Notes under the pieces: model-generated
What the model saw: the letters and a program-made list of their open reading frames with translations, nothing else
Told to the model about the DNA's origin: nothing
The model's database searches: none
Translations under genes and position numbers: made by a program
NCBI GenBank assembly: GCA_963759175.1
Contig: CAVWXP010000009.1
Location: 1-64,000, forward strand
DNA length: 64,000 nt
Direction: 5' to 3'
DNA from: SZUA-442 sp963759175
Lineage (GTDB): Bacteria > Actinomycetota > Acidimicrobiia > Spongiisociales > UBA5794
Part shown: in pieces, positions 28,822 to 38,608 of the stretch
Layout of the letters: each line of letters starts with the position of its first letter
Numbering within the stretch: the first letter of the stretch is position 1

Positions 28822-30709
28822 TCAGCGACCGTCGCCTGCGGGTTGACCCGACTCCTGGATGTCGACCTCGACGACCTGTTGGGACGGGAATCCGCCCAGG
28901 GTGTCGGCCATCGAGCCCGCGGAGACGGTCATCTCGGCGCGCAACGGTGCGAGGTTGTAGACGTACCCGATGGGTGGGATGCCAACGAGGGCGATCTGAT
29001 CCCGCAGCTCCTCTGCGACGGCGATGTCGCTGTTGTGGGCGACGATCACCATCGCACGATCGGCGAGACGGGCCAGCGTCGTCGCGTAGGCGACACGCAA
29101 CAGCGGCGGTGCATCGATGAGCACGAGGTCGTACTTGGCGTGGATGGCGTCGAAGAGCTTGTGCGTCGCCGGCGATGCGAAGAAGTCGGGTGCCTTGACC
29201 TGTGACCGACCGCGCGACAGGAGGTGGATGACCCCCGGTCCGTCGTGATCCACCTCGATGACGGCCTTGGCCAGGGTGGTGCTACGCGCAACGACGTCGG
29301 TCATGCCGAGCGGTGGGGGGACGTCACCGAGCAAGAGCCGGGTGATCTGCTGGTTCCCGAAGTCGGCGTCCATCACGAGCACGCTGCGACCTTCGCGAGC
29401 AGCGGCGATGGCGGTGTTGGCGGTCACCACCGTCTTGCCCTCCGACAACCCGGCCGAGGTCGCCACCACGGACACGTAGTTCTGACTTCCATCTTCCCTG
29501 ATCGGGAACATCTGCTGCAGCGAGATCGAGGCAGCGACGAATCGGAACGCCTCCGCGGAGGCGCTCGTCGGTTCGTGGACGACTGGCAGGAGCGTGCGAA
29601 CCCGCTCCTCCTTGAAGTTCGGAACATCGGCGAGGAGCCGCTCGCCGAGCACCGACTCGGGCTCGTTGCGGCTCTCGAACTTGCGATGCCTCCCTGCAAG
29701 GAGCACCGCGATCGTCGAGCCGAGGGCGAGGCCGACCATGGCGCCCAACACGACGTAGAGACCTGCACCCGAGGGCTCGGCGGTCTCGGCCGGGGAGAAG
29801 AACACGACACCACTCGAGGCGAGATCGGCGTCGACGGCGAGCTGGTCACGCCGGCTCTGGAGTTCGCTGAGGCGGCGCTGGGCCTCGGTCTGTGACGCAA
29901 TCAGCGTGATGCGGTCGGGACTCTGCTGTTCCACGGCGACGGCGAGGTCTCGCTGCCGGTCGAGGTCGGTCCTGAGGGTGTCTACTTGCAGTCCGAGAAG
30001 CTGGACCTGGTTGTTGAAGCGCGTGATGGCTCCGTCAGAGGCACCCGCCGAAGGGGCCTCGAGGGTGAGTAGTCCGACCGTTGCAACATCGAGTTGTTCC
30101 TGCTTTGCCGCTCGCACCGGATCGGAGGCGAGGGCTGTGAGCACGGCTTGGTCCCTCGCCGCGAGTTGCTGCTCGTACGCGACGAGTTCGGCGTCGAGCT
30201 CCTCGATGGACACGTCGAGCTCCCTCACCGCACTTGCGAAGGTCGCGTTCGGCGCTCTGGCTCCCGATGTCCTGGTACGCAACGGCGACGGCGTTGACGA
30301 CGCCGATCGCTTCACGCTGGGTCGGTGCCGTGTAGGAGAGGGTGACGATGCCGCTCGATGACGATGCACTCACGGACAGGCCCTCGACGATGTCGCCGAC
30401 GGTCACGACGATGGGCGGTGACTGATCAGCCGCGATATCGACGGCTTCCCTGGCCACGGCTCGGGACCGGATGATCGCCACCTGGCCCTCGACGTAGCGC
30501 TCAGGGGATTCCGCGGCACCCTGGTCGAAGAGGTTCGAGGCGCGCGGATCCTGGACGTTGAGGGTCGCCTCAGCGGTCCACTGTCCGGTCTGGGAGGCGT
30601 ACAGCCACCCGAGGCTCGCGAACGCGAACACGAGGAACAGGACGAACCAACGGAACCGCCAGATGGCGTTGAGTACCGTCGGTTCCGATGAAGAATTGGT
30701 GCCGGCCAC
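28822..30709 (-). CDS. Wzz/chain-length determinant fused to BY-kinase-like ATPase (one frameshift)
   Basis: Inner-membrane polysaccharide co-polymerase with cytoplasmic ATPase. N-terminal Wzz domain with first membrane helix WFVLFLVFAFASLGWLYAS, a long periplasmic coiled-coil part (RELDVSIEELDAELVAYEQQ), second helix VVLGAMVGLALGSTIAVLL. The C-terminal BY-kinase fold has Walker A-like GLSEGKTVVTANTA, VLVMDADF and Walker B YDLVLIDAPPLLR. No Tyr-rich tail follows (end QESGQPAGDGR), so autophosphorylation typical of BY-kinases is doubtful. GTG start at 30709 behind GAGG. One extra base near 30255 splits the frame. Expected to set polymer length for the adjacent surface polysaccharide. Confidence 0.8.
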
Positions 30710-30761
30710 GTATCCGCCTCGGTTCCGATGCCTATGCGAGGCTACCGGGAGTGGGGACGAA

Positions 30762-30788
30762 GTGGCATGGCCAAAACGGCCTGGCCAC
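30762..30788 (-). terminator. Imperfect hairpin downstream of the Calx-beta gene
   Basis: Two 11-nt arms, GTGGCATGGCC (30762-30772) and GGCCTGGCCAC (30778-30788), pair with two mismatches around a 5-nt loop. It lies 20 nt beyond the Calx-beta gene stop. There is no T-run, so it would be an intrinsic terminator of the GC-rich actinobacterial kind at best. Confidence 0.35.
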
Positions 30789-30813
30789 GGTGACTAGCCA
30801 CCTCGGTTCAGCT

Positions 30814-31518
30814 GATGCGGCCGGAGATGGGGAGCCATGTGGACCCCACCTGGGCAGGAACGAAGTCGTTGTCCGCATTCCCCGCCGTATTCGTGAACCG
30901 GAAATACATCGTCACCTGCGACGGACGGAACAACGCAGGCGAGAACACCCCATCACCATTCCAATCCCCCGCAATCAACCGATCATCAGGATTCCCGAAA
31001 ATGAACGACGCATCCGCATTCCCCTGCGAATGCGAGTTCCGGAAATACACCAGACCCGTCGACTCACGATGCAACCCAACCGTCTCGACCCCATCACCAT
31101 CGAAATCACCCACAAACGGCTTGTCACCCGGATTCCCGAACACATACGAGAACTCCGCAGCACCCAAACCACCACCATCGGTACCCAACTCATTGATGAT
31201 GTAGAACGTCTGATTCGACGGCCGATAGATCGACACCGTATCGAACCCGTCATTGTCGAAATCGCCCGCAATCGGGATATCACCCGGATTCCCGAAGAAG
31301 AACGAGATATCAGCAGGACCCTGCGTATTCGTCTGCCTCAGATACACGAACCCATCCGACTGGCGATACAACCCGGGCGTCTCCACCCCATCACCATTCC
31401 AGTCACCCATGAACGGCACATCACCAGGATTCCCGAAATAGAAGTTCGTCAGGACGGCGCCGTCATCGTCGAACAGATACCACCGACCCTGCAACGGATC
31501 CACCAGACCCGACGCATG
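30814..31518 (-). repeat. Propeller cassette B1 (Calx-beta gene)
   Basis: About 700 bp encoding the half unit QGRWYLFDDDG, four full units and the closing half unit. Almost identical in DNA to B2 (40341-41046) and, over the units nearest the C-terminus, to B3 (50738-51312). Same G/T-ending codon habit as the A cassettes but clearly a separate subfamily (RESTGLVYFRNSHSQGNADA). Confidence 0.85.
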
Positions 31519-32892
31519 CGCTCCGGCCACCGAGTCACCGCTCACGACCACGAACACCTGCTTGGCTTCTGACGCCCCACCGTCGGCATCACTCGCCGAC
31601 GCGGTGATCGTGTAGAAGCCCTCGGACGTGTACGTGTGGAGCTGGGCGAACGTCCGCGTGCCCACCGGGGTGATCGGGATGTCCGTGACAGGCGTTCCGT
31701 CGCCCCAGTCGATCGAGACCACGTGGGTGTCGGCCGTGCCGGGATCGGTGAATGCTCCGGCGAGCCGCACTGCCTCTCCCGGTGAGAACTGGAACATCGG
31801 CACCCCGCCGGCATCGGTGGTGCGCATGCCGGCACTGATCACCGGCGCGACGTTGTTGGCGTCGAGGATGGTCCCGACCGCCTGGGCATCGACCAGCGTC
31901 GTGTTGACCGGATTGGTGAGAGTCACGCCGAGGGTCTCGGCGACCTCGTCGAGGCCGTCGTTCGTGAGCGTCACCTCGAATGTTCGCTGCGTGGTGCCCG
32001 GAGGGAACGTGAGGACCGTCGGAGGAATCGCGACGAAATCTCCGGCGCGACAGCCGTCGCATTCGTGGTCGCATACGTCACCGACACCGTCTGGCCCGAT
32101 GCGGGAAGCAGGGCCACGGTGAACTCCATGACGCCCGCAGCCTCCGATGTCGGTGCTGCGTCGATGATCGTGATGCCCGGTGCACCGTCGTTGTCGATGA
32201 TGGTTCCGGTGCCCACGGCGGTGGCGATGGTCGCATTCACCGCTCCCGAGGGTGACCGTCAGCGTCTCCGATGCCTCGTTGAGCGCATCGTTCACGGTGG
32301 GGATGGTGACGGTCCTCGATGTGGTCGCCGAGGTGAACTGCAGCTGGCCCGCAGCAGAGGTGTAGTCGCCGGGGGCGACTGCCGTTCCGTTCGCCGTGGC
32401 GTAATTGACCGTGACGGTGGAGGACGGAAGGTTGGTCATCGTCACCGTGAAGACGAGGCTGCCACCTCCCCGATACTGCGTCGCCGATCGACGGACAGGA
32501 GTCGGGTCGTTGTCGTTGATCGTGCCGATGGCGACGCTCGTACCGAGCGTCGCATTGGTCGGGGCACCCAGGGTGACCGTGAACTGCTCATTCGGTTCAT
32601 CGAGGGCGTCGTCGTTGATCGTGACGTCGATCGTCCCACCGCTCGTCTCCGGCGGGATCACCAGGGTGCCGGACGCCGCTGTGAAGTCGGCGGGTGAGGT
32701 GGCAGTCCCCGGTGCGGTGGACCACGGAACCGATACCGACCGGCCTGACTGCGCACTCAACGTGACGTTGAAGGTCATCGTTCCGGTGTTCTCGATGTCG
32801 AAGAGGGTTGGATCGACACGACCGGTAGCAGGTCATCGTTCTGGATCGTCAACGTATGGACGTGATCCCTGAAATCGACCCTCCACCTGACG

Positions 32893-33915
32893 CGTTCTGG
32901 AGACCCAACACCACCGTCTCGTCGGCTTCATTCAACGCATCGCCATTCACATTCACGGTCACCTGCTGCGTCGCCCCATTCACCGAACCCGCAGGGAACG
33001 TCACCAACGACGGCGACGCAAACGAGAAATCGAGACACCCGACGTCGCCGACCCCGACGTACGCACCACCTGAACCGTCTGAGGAGCCAACAACGCCGCA
33101 GCCGTCGTCAACGCAACACTCACCGACCGACCCGTAGAACCCGAATTCCCCTCAGCAAACCCACTCGACCCCGAAGAGAACCCAACCGAGAACGCGTCCG
33201 CGTCGTCGTTCTGGATCGTCAACGTGTGCGACGTCGTACCCGAGATCGACCCACCTCCAGACACACTCTGGAGACCCAACACCACCGTCTCATTCGACTC
33301 AGGCGTCGTGTCGCCATTCACGGTCACGGTCACCTGCTGCGTCGCCCCATTCACCGAACCCGCAGGGAACGTCACCAACGACGGCGACGCAAACGAGAAA
33401 TCGACACCCGACGTCGCCGACCCCGACGTACGCACCACCTGAACCGTCTGAGGAGCCAACAACGCCGCAGCCGTCGTCAACGCAACACTCACCGACCGAC
33501 CCGTAGAACCCGAATTCCCCTCAGCAAACCCACTCGACCCCGAAGAGAACCCAACCGAGAACGCGTCCGCGTCGTCGTTCTGGATCGTCAACGTGTGCGA
33601 CGTCGTACCCGAGATCGACCCACCTTCAGACACACTCTGAAGACCCAACACCACCGTCTCATTCGACTCAGGCGTCGTGTCGCCATTCACGGTCACGGTC
33701 ACCTGCTGCGTCGCCCCATTCACCGAACCCGCAGGGAACGTCACCAACGACGGCGACGCAAACGAGAAATCGACACCCGACGTCGCCGACCCCGACGTAC
33801 GCACCACCTGAACCGTCTGAGGAGCCAACAACGCCGCAGCCGTCGTCAACGCAACACTCACCGACCGACCCGTAGAACCCGAATTCCCCTCAGCAAACCC
33901 ACTCGACCCCGACAG
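32893..33915 (-). repeat. Tandem 369-bp Calx-beta repeats
   Basis: Landmark CCGAATTCCC recurs at 33141, 33510 and 33879, an exact 369-bp (123-codon) period. Units differ at only a few bases; a diverged partial unit lies at 32893-33140. Each unit encodes one Calx-beta domain with SGFAEGNSGSTGRSVSVALT. The exact in-frame period shows expansion by unequal recombination. Confidence 0.9.
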
Positions 33916-34430
33916 AGAACCCAACCGAGAAGCCGTCGTCATCGTCGGCAATGGTGACGGTGTGAACCGACTGCGCAGCGATGATCTCACCGCCGCTCGA
34001 TGACGGATCGTCAGCTCGAGGGTCTCGCCGTCATCATCGTCGACGTCGTCGAGCGCCGCGAACTCGATCGTTCGCGTGGCACCAAGATTGTCGCCGATGT
34101 CGAATTGCAGATTGGTGGGTGACGTGAAGTCATGGTCTGACGCGGTTGCGTCACCGCCCGTGATTTCGACGGTGAACTGGAGCGGAGCTGCAAGCGGAGC
34201 GAGGGCATTGAGCTCGATGTCGATGTTGACTGAGGCGCCACCCTCCGTCGGGTTGCTCGTGGACGCGGTGAATCCCACCTCTGGTGGGGCGGCCTGGGCG
34301 GGAGCGGCGATCGCAAGAACGGTGGCTGCGACAGCTGCCGCAACCATCAAACGGAATGCTCGGCTGGACCCCACTCCAGCATGCGTGGCCAGACCCATCT
34401 TCACATCGCCTTCATCGCTGCTTTCCGCGA

Positions 34431-34460
34431 ACGGTAGCGACCTTCCGGCCTACCGATCAA
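34431..34460 (-). promoter_or_regulatory. Putative promoter of the Calx-beta gene
   Basis: Minus strand TTGATC (34455-34460), 18-nt spacer, TACCGT (34431-34436), about 26 bp before the GTG at 34404. The -10 box is the same TACCGT seen in the divergent promoters near 735-763. Confidence 0.45.
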
Positions 34461-34476
34461 AGGCGCGAAACCGCGG

Positions 34477-35835
34477 TCACGAGTGGGAAGCGTGACGACC
34501 GACGCCCTCGTAGACGAGGCCCGCCGCGAGGACGGCCTCGGGGTCGAGTCGGTTCCGTGCATCGACGACGGTACGACCCCGCATGCAATCGGCCGCCCGC
34601 GACCAATCGATGTCGACGAACTCGGGCCACTCGGTCACGAACACGACGGCATCGGCGCCGCAGATCGCCTCGAACGGGTTCGTCACGATCGACAGTTCAG
34701 GGATCTCGGGGATGTCGGTGACCAGCGGATCGGCGGCGCGCACCATCACACCCTTCTCGATCAGCGACTTGGCGATGGTGATGGCAGGGGCATCACGGAT
34801 GTCGTCCGTGCCCGGCTTGAAGGCGAGGCCCAGGAGGGCGATCTTGCGTCCGCGGAGCGGCCGCAGGTGATGCTGGAGCTTGCGGACGATGACGTGGCGC
34901 TGATTCGTGTTGACCCTCCGCACGGCATCGAGGATCAACGGTTCCACACCCTGCTCGCGTGCCATCGAGGCCAGTGCAGAGGTGTCCTTGCCGAAGCAGG
35001 ACCCGCCCCAACCGACGCCGGCATCGAGGAACTTGGCACCGACGCGGGAATCGAGGCCGATCGCGTAGGCGACCTCGGTCACGTCGGCGTCGAGCCACTC
35101 GCAGATGTTGGCGATCTCGTTGATGAAGCTGATCTTCGTGGCGAGGAAGGCATTGGCTGCATACTTGATCGTCTCGGCCGTCGCCCGGCTGGTCTTGATC
35201 AGCGTGGGCTTGCGGGTGGGATCACCGCCGTCGAAGGACTGGGAGAGGACCCGGTCGTAGACATGGGCGACCTTCTCGACGGCGGCCGGAACGTCGCCAC
35301 CGACGACCACTCGTTCGGGGTGCATGAAGTCCTCGACCGCCGAACCCTCGCGCAGGAACTCCGGATTGCTCACCACGGTCAGAACGCTCGGGTCGATCCC
35401 ATCCCTGAGGGCGGCCGTGATGGTCGCCTCGAGCCAGTTGCCACTGCCCACCGGCACGGTGCTCTTCGTGACCACGATGTGGGGTTCGGTCATGGCAGCG
35501 CCGATCGAGCGAGCAGCCGCAGCGACGGAGCTCATGTCGGGATGGCCGTTGACGCCAGGGGGTGTATCGACGCACAGGAACACGATCTCGGATCGCGCCA
35601 TGGCGTCGTCGTAGTCGTCGGTGAAGAACAGCCGGCCGGATGCGACGCCGGCGGCGAGGCGGTCATCGAGGCCAGCCTCGAAGAAGGGTGCTGCGCCTGC
35701 GTTGAGCGTCGCGAGCTTGTCACGATCGATCTCGACGCCGACGACATCGTGCCCGAGATCGGCGAGGCAAGCTGCCATCACCGTGCCAACGTATCCGCTG
35801 CCAACAACGGCGATGCCGCGTTCGCTTCCCATCAT
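34477..35835 (-). CDS. UDP-glucose/UDP-sugar 6-dehydrogenase
   Basis: NAD-dependent enzyme oxidising C6 of a UDP-hexose to the uronate, supplying surface polysaccharide synthesis. About 452 residues. Rossmann motif IAVVGSGYVGTVMAACLADLG at the start (shown in part), CVDTPPGVNGHPD, VVTKSTVPVGSGNW, and catalytic Cys in GVGWGGSCFGKDTSAL; C-terminal NDP-sugar domain with ALLGLAFKPGTDDIRDAP. It could use UDP-glucose or UDP-GlcNAc (WbpA-like); the acetamido-sugar genes at 46-49 kb would need the latter. The chosen ATG codons (35835/35832) follow GGGGGA. A GTG at 35889, 5 nt behind a TAAGAT box, is a possible leaderless start adding 18 residues. Confidence 0.88.
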   Translation of the reverse strand: MMGSERGIAVVGSGYVGTVMAACLADLGHDVVGVEIDRDKLATLNAGAAPFFEAGLDDRLAAGVASGRLFFTDDYDDAMARSEIVFLCVDTPPGVNGHPDMSSVAAAARSIGAAMTEPHIVVTKSTVPVGSGNWLEATITAALRDGIDPSVLTVVSNPEFLREGSAVEDFMHPERVVVGGDVPAAVEKVAHVYDRVLSQSFDGGDPTRKPTLIKTSRATAETIKYAANAFLATKISFINEIANICEWLDADVTEVAYAIGLDSRVGAKFLDAGVGWGGSCFGKDTSALASMAREQGVEPLILDAVRRVNTNQRHVIVRKLQHHLRPLRGRKIALLGLAFKPGTDDIRDAPAITIAKSLIEKGVMVRAADPLVTDIPEIPELSIVTNPFEAICGADAVVFVTEWPEFVDIDWSRAADCMRGRTVVDARNRLDPEAVLAAGLVYEGVGRHASHS

Positions 35836-35894
35836 TCCCCCAAGATCGGCTCCGCTGTGGTCCGTGCGGGCCTCGTCGTCATTACCCACGAGAC

Positions 35895-35922
35895 ATCTTA
35901 TCAGATCAACTACTCAGCGCAA
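35895..35922 (-). promoter_or_regulatory. Putative promoter of the UDP-sugar dehydrogenase gene
   Basis: Minus strand TTGCGC (35917-35922), 16-nt spacer, TAAGAT (35895-35900). The -10 ends 5 nt before a GTG at 35889, so transcription would begin at or beside that codon. Confidence 0.4.
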
Positions 35923-36031
35923 CCATGCGAATACGCAAGGTGGCTTCCTGTCACCCTTCGATGTTCGGCACGACGCGGGCGCTGGTTGATGCATATTCCT
36001 GCGTGCGCCATGGTAGGTCGCGGGTCGGACA

Positions 36032-36805
36032 TCACGTCCGTCGGGCACGGCGGCGTTCGGCCGCCAACTGGCGGGCAACGAGCACCATGAACATCGGGTT
36101 GTTCCACAGGTACCGCCGCCATAGCCGCCGCGGCTCCCGCGACAACCGATAGAGCCATTCGAGCCCCGACTTCATCATCCACTCGGGTGCCTCCGGAACG
36201 GTGCCTGCGATGAAGTCGAAGGCGGCACCGACGCCCACCAGGGCGACACCGGGGAGTGAGGGCGCCATTCGATGCATCCAGAGCTCCTGCTTCGGCATCC
36301 CGAGACCCACCCACACCACGTCAGCTCCGCTGGACCGTATCCGGTCGGCGTCGGCGGCATCGGATGTGTCGGTGGGTGGAGCGAACGGCGGGGAGAACGA
36401 GCCGACGATCCTGGCGTGCGGTGCTGTTGCGGCGATCGCCTCTTCGAGGGCTTGGAGCGTCTCTGGCGTGCTGCCATAGACGTAATGCCGCAAACCCGGC
36501 TCCCGAACATCGGCCATGGCGCGGCGCATGATGTCCGGTCCGTACACCCGCTGCTGGCCGGGGTTGGCCGTCCTGCGGAGCGTCCACACCAGCGGCACGC
36601 CGTCTGGCGTCGCTACATCACAGGATTCGAGGGCTCGGCGGAGGTTCGGATCACGACGCGCCGACATCACCGAGTGGACATTGCACACGGCGACCACCGT
36701 GGCACGGTTCTCTGGCCGATCGGCGAGGACGTCGAGCACCTCGTCGTAGGTCGTCATCGATATCTGCGTGCCGACAACCGGCGCCTTCTCGGGTAGTTGC
36801 ATCAT
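36032..36805 (-). CDS. WecG/TagA/CpsF-family glycosyltransferase (GT26)
   Basis: Transfers N-acetylmannosamine(uronate) or a related sugar to undecaprenyl-diphospho-GlcNAc in surface-polymer synthesis. About 257 residues. Family motifs: VVAVCNVHSVMSARRDP, VATPDGVPLVWTLRR, VYGPDIMRRAMADV, VWVGLGMPKQELWMHR, GVGAAFDFIAGTVPEAPEWM and the basic end GLEWLYRLSREPRRLWRRY. Start ATG at 36805 (or 36802) precedes the conserved part; an in-frame ATG at 36874, about 36 bp from a promoter-like element and behind GAGG, is the alternative. Consistent with acetamido-sugar synthesis genes elsewhere in the window. Confidence 0.9.
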   Translation of the reverse strand: MMQLPEKAPVVGTQISMTTYDEVLDVLADRPENRATVVAVCNVHSVMSARRDPNLRRALESCDVATPDGVPLVWTLRRTANPGQQRVYGPDIMRRAMADVREPGLRHYVYGSTPETLQALEEAIAATAPHARIVGSFSPPFAPPTDTSDAADADRIRSSGADVVWVGLGMPKQELWMHRMAPSLPGVALVGVGAAFDFIAGTVPEAPEWMMKSGLEWLYRLSREPRRLWRRYLWNNPMFMVLVARQLAAERRRARRT

Positions 36806-36909
36806 GATCCCAACTCGTGGCTGTCGGCGCGTCCCACACGTCGGCACCGGCCTCGATCGCCGCTTCACGGCCATCCATCGAGATCCTCAGTTACCACGCA
36901 GGAGGCGCC

Positions 36910-36938
36910 GATATAGTAATCGGACGGTCGAGGCCCAA
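36910..36938 (-). promoter_or_regulatory. Putative promoter of the WecG-like gene
   Basis: Minus strand TTGGGC (36933-36938), 17-nt spacer, TATATC (36910-36915). Spacing is ideal and the AT-rich -10 stands out in this GC-rich region; hexamer matches are moderate. Confidence 0.35.
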
Positions 36939-37056
36939 CTTGAGCCGACCGCACCGATTCCGACAACAGAGACGACGAGATGACCGGCCACGAACACCTG
37001 CACCGGCGCCAACGGGTATCGTGACCCGCACGGCGCCACGACCCGGTACCTGAGCC

Positions 37057-38592
37057 GTGCAGACCTCCCAGCTCATCGCCGCAGTCCTCACCGTCGCCGG
37101 ATTCGTCGCGGCCTTCTTCGCCGCGCGCTCGGCCAAGCGGAACGGTTCGTCCTCCGTTCTGGAACTCGATGGCGACCTGGTCGCTGCCGACCTGCTCGAG
37201 GCGCCGGACGTCGCCACCACGGAACCCCCGATCGTTGCGAGCTTCGAACGCGTCTTCCTGGTCGTGTTGCTCCTCTACGCCCTCCTCGATCGCGGCTTCG
37301 CCTGGTTCCACCTGCCAGGGACACCGCTCTTCGTCGGCGAGATCACCTTGCTCTTCGGCGTCGTGGCGATGATGGCGACCCGCACCAACCTGCTGACTGC
37401 CCTTCGCCGGAGCACACCGCTCAAGACACTCGCATTGTGGATGGCATGGGGTATGGCGCTCCTCGCCATCCAGCTTCCGGTGTACGGACTGGACGCCGTG
37501 AGGGATTCCGCCATCTGGTACTACGGCCTCGTCGGGGTGCTCGTCGTCTTCCTCCTGATCTCCGATCCGACCCGATTCGGCCGCTGGGCGGACTCGTTCA
37601 CCGCGGCCATACCCATCATCCTCGTGTGGACTCCGATCGCCATGGTGCTCGCCGTGCTCTTCGGCGGTGGCGCGCCGTTCGTCCCCGACTCCCAGACGCC
37701 GCTCTTCTTCCACCGATTCGGCAACATGGGCGTGATGGCGGGTTCGATCCTCGCCTTCATCTGGCTCGTCGACCGCGAGCGCGGGAGGTTCACGCCCAAC
37801 CAGCGGATCGGCTGGTCCACGCTCGCCGTAGTAGCGATCCTCGCGGTCGGGTTCCAGAACCGCGGCGGGATGGTTGCAGCGGTCATCGGCATGGCCCTCG
37901 TCGTGGTCTTCATGCGATCACGACGCGGCGAGATGGTCCTCGCAGTGGGTGCCGTCATCATCGGCCTGGCTTCGCTGGCAATCCTGACGGATGTGACGAT
38001 CCCGCTCGAGGGAGGACGCGAGATCTCCACGGCGCAGATGATGGACAACATCGGATCCATCATCGACCCCAGCAGCGGCGATGAACGGCAAACGGGGACC
38101 ACACAGTGGCGGCTGGAGCTGTGGACCAAGGTGCTCGATGACGTCGTCACGGAACACCCGGTCGATGGCTTCGGACCGGGACCCGACCTCGGGGCGCGCT
38201 ATGGCGTGACGACCAACGAGGACACGCCCCTGCGCAATCCGCACAACTCCCACCTCTCGGTGGTCGCACGCATGGGGTTCGTCGGCTTCGGGTTGTGGGT
38301 GCTGCTGTGGCTCGGATGGGGTTTCCAGCTCATGGTGCTGCGTGGGCGGCTGTTGGCTGCCGGTCGGACGGCCGAGGCCGGAGTCACGGCGTGGCTCGTC
38401 ATCTCGGCCGTCATGGTGCTGGTCAATGCCGTCTTCGACCCGACGCTCGAAGGCCCACAGGTCGCGTTCTGGCTGTGGACGTTCTTCGGCGTCGGCGTGG
38501 CGATGCCGCTCGTCTACTCGGGCATCTCGGGCCGAGCCTGGGCACGTGCCACCGGCGGCGACCGGGACGCGACGGTTGGTACTCGGGTGTAA
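37057..38592 (+). CDS. O-antigen ligase/polymerase-like membrane protein
   Basis: 511-residue membrane protein with roughly 12 helices, of the O-antigen ligase/Wzy superfamily, which joins or polymerises lipid-linked glycans outside the membrane. It contains the large extracytoplasmic loop typical of the family (GGREISTAQMMDNIG, TTQWRLELWTKVLDD, VDGFGPGPDLGARYG) and the conserved RNPHNSHLSVVARMGFVG stretch. The N-terminal 60 residues add one helix and a charged loop. Start taken as GTG 37057. It converges on the GMC oxidoreductase gene with only 16 bp between stops. Whether it is a polymerase or ligase is not decidable from sequence. Confidence 0.85.
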   Translation: MQTSQLIAAVLTVAGFVAAFFAARSAKRNGSSSVLELDGDLVAADLLEAPDVATTEPPIVASFERVFLVVLLLYALLDRGFAWFHLPGTPLFVGEITLLFGVVAMMATRTNLLTALRRSTPLKTLALWMAWGMALLAIQLPVYGLDAVRDSAIWYYGLVGVLVVFLLISDPTRFGRWADSFTAAIPIILVWTPIAMVLAVLFGGGAPFVPDSQTPLFFHRFGNMGVMAGSILAFIWLVDRERGRFTPNQRIGWSTLAVVAILAVGFQNRGGMVAAVIGMALVVVFMRSRRGEMVLAVGAVIIGLASLAILTDVTIPLEGGREISTAQMMDNIGSIIDPSSGDERQTGTTQWRLELWTKVLDDVVTEHPVDGFGPGPDLGARYGVTTNEDTPLRNPHNSHLSVVARMGFVGFGLWVLLWLGWGFQLMVLRGRLLAAGRTAEAGVTAWLVISAVMVLVNAVFDPTLEGPQVAFWLWTFFGVGVAMPLVYSGISGRAWARATGGDRDATVGTRV

Positions 38593-38608
38593 CGGCGCTC
38601 GGCGTCGG

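Larger units (their letters stand above)
30808..34404 (-). pseudogene. Secreted Calx-beta/PKD adhesin-like protein with C-terminal propeller cassette (frameshifted)
   Basis: About 1,200 residues if read through several frame changes (near 33950, 33040, 32830 and 32240, plus one more near 32040). Order: signal peptide AAAVAATVLAIAAPAQA; about six Calx-beta-like domains (ATSGVDFSFAS, NETVVLGLQSVS, TIQNDDADAFSVGF; ATANGTAVAPGDYTSAAGQL), three of them almost identical; a PKD-like domain (VVSIDWGDGTPVTDI, LHTYTSEGFYTITASA); then the propeller module ending TWLPISGRIS. Calx-beta domains bind calcium and are common in large bacterial surface proteins. At near 33040 the break is two extra bases relative to sister repeats. 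Real decay and sequence error cannot be separated. Start GTG 34404 (or ATG 34398) behind AAGG and a recognisable promoter. Confidence 0.7.
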
